Part shown: positions 62,819 through 64,000 of the stretch, in pieces
Layout of the letters: each line of letters opens with the position of its first letter
Numbering within the stretch: position 1 is the stretch's first letter
Assembly: GCF_000381005.1 (NCBI RefSeq)
Contig: NZ_KB908380.1
Span: 124,001 to 188,000, forward strand
Origin: Selenomonas bovis DSM 23594
GTDB taxonomy: Bacteria > Bacillota > Negativicutes > Selenomonadales > Selenomonadaceae
Length of the DNA: 64,000 bases
Reading direction: 5' to 3'
Made by a program: the position numbers and the translations under genes
The notes under the pieces: generated by a model
What the model was told of the DNA's origin: nothing
Seen by the model: only the letters and a program-made list of their open reading frames with translations
Database searches by the model: none

Positions 62819-63514
62819 TTACTCTTCGCGCGGGTCGATGAACTTGACACCATCGGCGAAACGGCCCTTCGTGCTCGTGTTCGCCTTGATCGCCTCGTTG
62901 GCATCCTTGCCCTGACGGACAGCCTCGAGGACTTTGCCGACCTGCACGACTTCGTAACCAACAATGCGGTTCTCTTCATCGAGCGCGAGTTTCGTGACGT
63001 AGCCTTCTGCGAGTTCGAGGTAACGCGGGCCCTTCTTGAGCGTACCGTAGAGCGTGCCGACCTGGCTGCGGAGGCCCTTGCCGAGGTCATCGAGGCCAGC
63101 GCCGATGGGCAGACCGTCATCGGAGAACGCCGTCTGGCTGCGGCCGTAAGCAATCTGGAGGAAGAGCTCACGCATCGCCGTGTTGATGGCATCGCAGACG
63201 AGGTCGGTGTTGAGCGCCTCGAGCACCGTGAGACCCGGGAGGATCTCAGCCGCCATCGCCGCGGAGTGCGTCATGCCAGAGCAGCCGATCGTCTCGACGA
63301 GGGCTTCCTGGATGATGCCGTCCTTGACGTTGAGCGTCAGCTTGCAGGCACCCTGCTGCGGAGCGCACCAGCCGACACCGTGCGTGAGGCCGCTGATGTC
63401 CTGAACGTTCTTGGATTTGACCCATTTGCCTTCTTCAGGAATGGGAGCAGCGCCATGATGAACTTCCTGCGCTACACATGCCATGTCTTCCACTTTCTGT
63501 GAATAAGCAATCAT
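62819..63514 (-). CDS. NifU/IscU-like Fe-S cluster scaffold protein, extended form
   Basis: 231 residues, longer than IscU (~130). The core has Cys in GVGWCAPQQGACKLTLN and in ETIGCSGMTHSAAMAAEILPG, matching two of the IscU cluster-ligand regions. The third IscU Cys region (HCS) is not apparent; instead the segment reads ELFLQIAYGRSQTAFSDDG. A unique C-terminal domain (~150-231, YLELAEGYVTKLALDEENRIVGYEVVQVG) follows. It may build or hold a cluster for the GGGtGRT protein. First gene of the unit. Confidence 0.85.
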   Translation of the reverse strand: MIAYSQKVEDMACVAQEVHHGAAPIPEEGKWVKSKNVQDISGLTHGVGWCAPQQGACKLTLNVKDGIIQEALVETIGCSGMTHSAAMAAEILPGLTVLEALNTDLVCDAINTAMRELFLQIAYGRSQTAFSDDGLPIGAGLDDLGKGLRSQVGTLYGTLKKGPRYLELAEGYVTKLALDEENRIVGYEVVQVGKVLEAVRQGKDANEAIKANTSTKGRFADGVKFIDPREE

Positions 63515-63585
63515 TGTTCATATTCCTCTCTTTACTAATAGAATACAGAGCTTCGACCCTACCGGGCGTTACGCAAATCCGAACC

Positions 63586-64000
63586 TCAAAGCTCGACGAG
63601 GTTCTTGCCCGTCATTTCCTCCGGGATGTCGACGCCGGCGAGCGTGAGGAGCGTCGGCGCGATGTCAGAGAGCGCGCCGTCCTTGACGGATTTCACGCGG
63701 TCCGAGACGACGATGAAGGGAACGGCGTTCGTCGTATGCTTCGTGAACGGCTGGTTGTTGACGTAGTCCATCATCTTGTCCGCGTTGCCGTGATCCGCCG
63801 TGATGCAGACCTCGCCGCCGACTTCCTTGATGGCCGCGACAAAGCGGCCCACGCAACTGTCGACCGTCTCGACGGCCTTGACGACTGCCGGGAACACGCC
63901 CGTGTGACCGACCATGTCGCAGTTCGCGTAGTTGAGGATGATGAAGTCGTATTTGCCGGAACGGATGGCCTCGCAGACCTTGTCCGTGACCTCGACGGCG
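63586..64000 (-). CDS. gpmI: 2,3-bisphosphoglycerate-independent phosphoglycerate mutase, C-terminal part
   Basis: Only the last ~137 codons are in the window; the 5' part lies beyond position 64000. DFIILNYANCDMVGHTG and the metal site CITADHGNADKMMD identify GpmI, as does the ending APTLLTLAGVDIPEEMTGKNLVEL-type tail. It interconverts 3- and 2-phosphoglycerate in glycolysis with Mn. Confidence 0.95.
   Translation of the reverse strand, partial: AVEVTDKVCEAIRSGKYDFIILNYANCDMVGHTGVFPAVVKAVETVDSCVGRFVAAIKEVGGEVCITADHGNADKMMDYVNNQPFTKHTTNAVPFIVVSDRVKSVKDGALSDIAPTLLTLAGVDIPEEMTGKNLVEL

Overview
The window is a GC-rich, gene-dense chromosomal segment, mostly transcribed leftwards (minus strand). 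Gene content points to a diderm Firmicute of the Negativicutes, probably Selenomonadaceae: a single-SLH-domain porin of the OmpM type, CsaB pyruvyl transferase next to a DUF5693 membrane protein, the secG-esterase-rnr-smpB order typical of Firmicutes, CsoR/CopA copper control, a GGGtGRT protein and a PTS-dependent dihydroxyacetone kinase. The assignment rests on family recognition, not on a database search.

Region by region. 1-3017: a run of small exported proteins of FlgT/CsgG-like and carboxypeptidase-regulatory-like type, one broken by an in-frame TGA. 3030-5115: a decayed insertion region, with a chimeric IS30/IS1182-type transposase pseudogene and a MITE, flanked by two direct copies of a pucR 3' end plus a structured-looking leader. 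5077-16737: a catabolic island with a PucR regulator, an APC permease, and a leftward operon for aldehyde dehydrogenase, divergent FAD oxidase, CCG Fe-S protein, a 66-residue protein, EtfB, EtfA and a membrane Fe-S Etf:quinone oxidoreductase. Two of its promoters are followed by an early terminator and share an upstream ATGATTGTG motif.

17024-30011: a DUF3089 hydrolase, then envelope and division genes (CtpA, EnvC-like, FtsX, FtsE, CsaB, DUF5693, a DUF2993 protein), prfB and secA. 30388-43383: an orphan solute-binding lipoprotein with homocysteine methyltransferase, a canonical glycolate/D-lactate oxidase pair GlcDF, HPF, a cold shock protein, a polar amino acid ABC transporter, CopA-CsoR with a double operator, and a FlgT/TPR protein. 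43543-46742: twin tRNA-Thr genes, a CheB with a degenerate receiver, and a cyclopropane fatty acid synthase. 46891-55951: an amino acid permease, the SLH porin, smpB-rnr-esterase-secG, and pyruvate kinase. 56274-64000: a eukaryotic-type hexokinase, a FliD-C-like protein convergent with a protein of three 42-residue repeats, dhaKLM, the GGGtGRT/NifU-like pair, and the end of gpmI cut by the window edge.

The most interesting candidates for undescribed biology are the Etf-linked oxidation island with its leader terminators, the GGGtGRT plus NifU-like pair, the pseudo-receiver CheB, the 42-residue-repeat protein, and a family of four short TIR elements. No CRISPR array, rRNA or prophage was seen.
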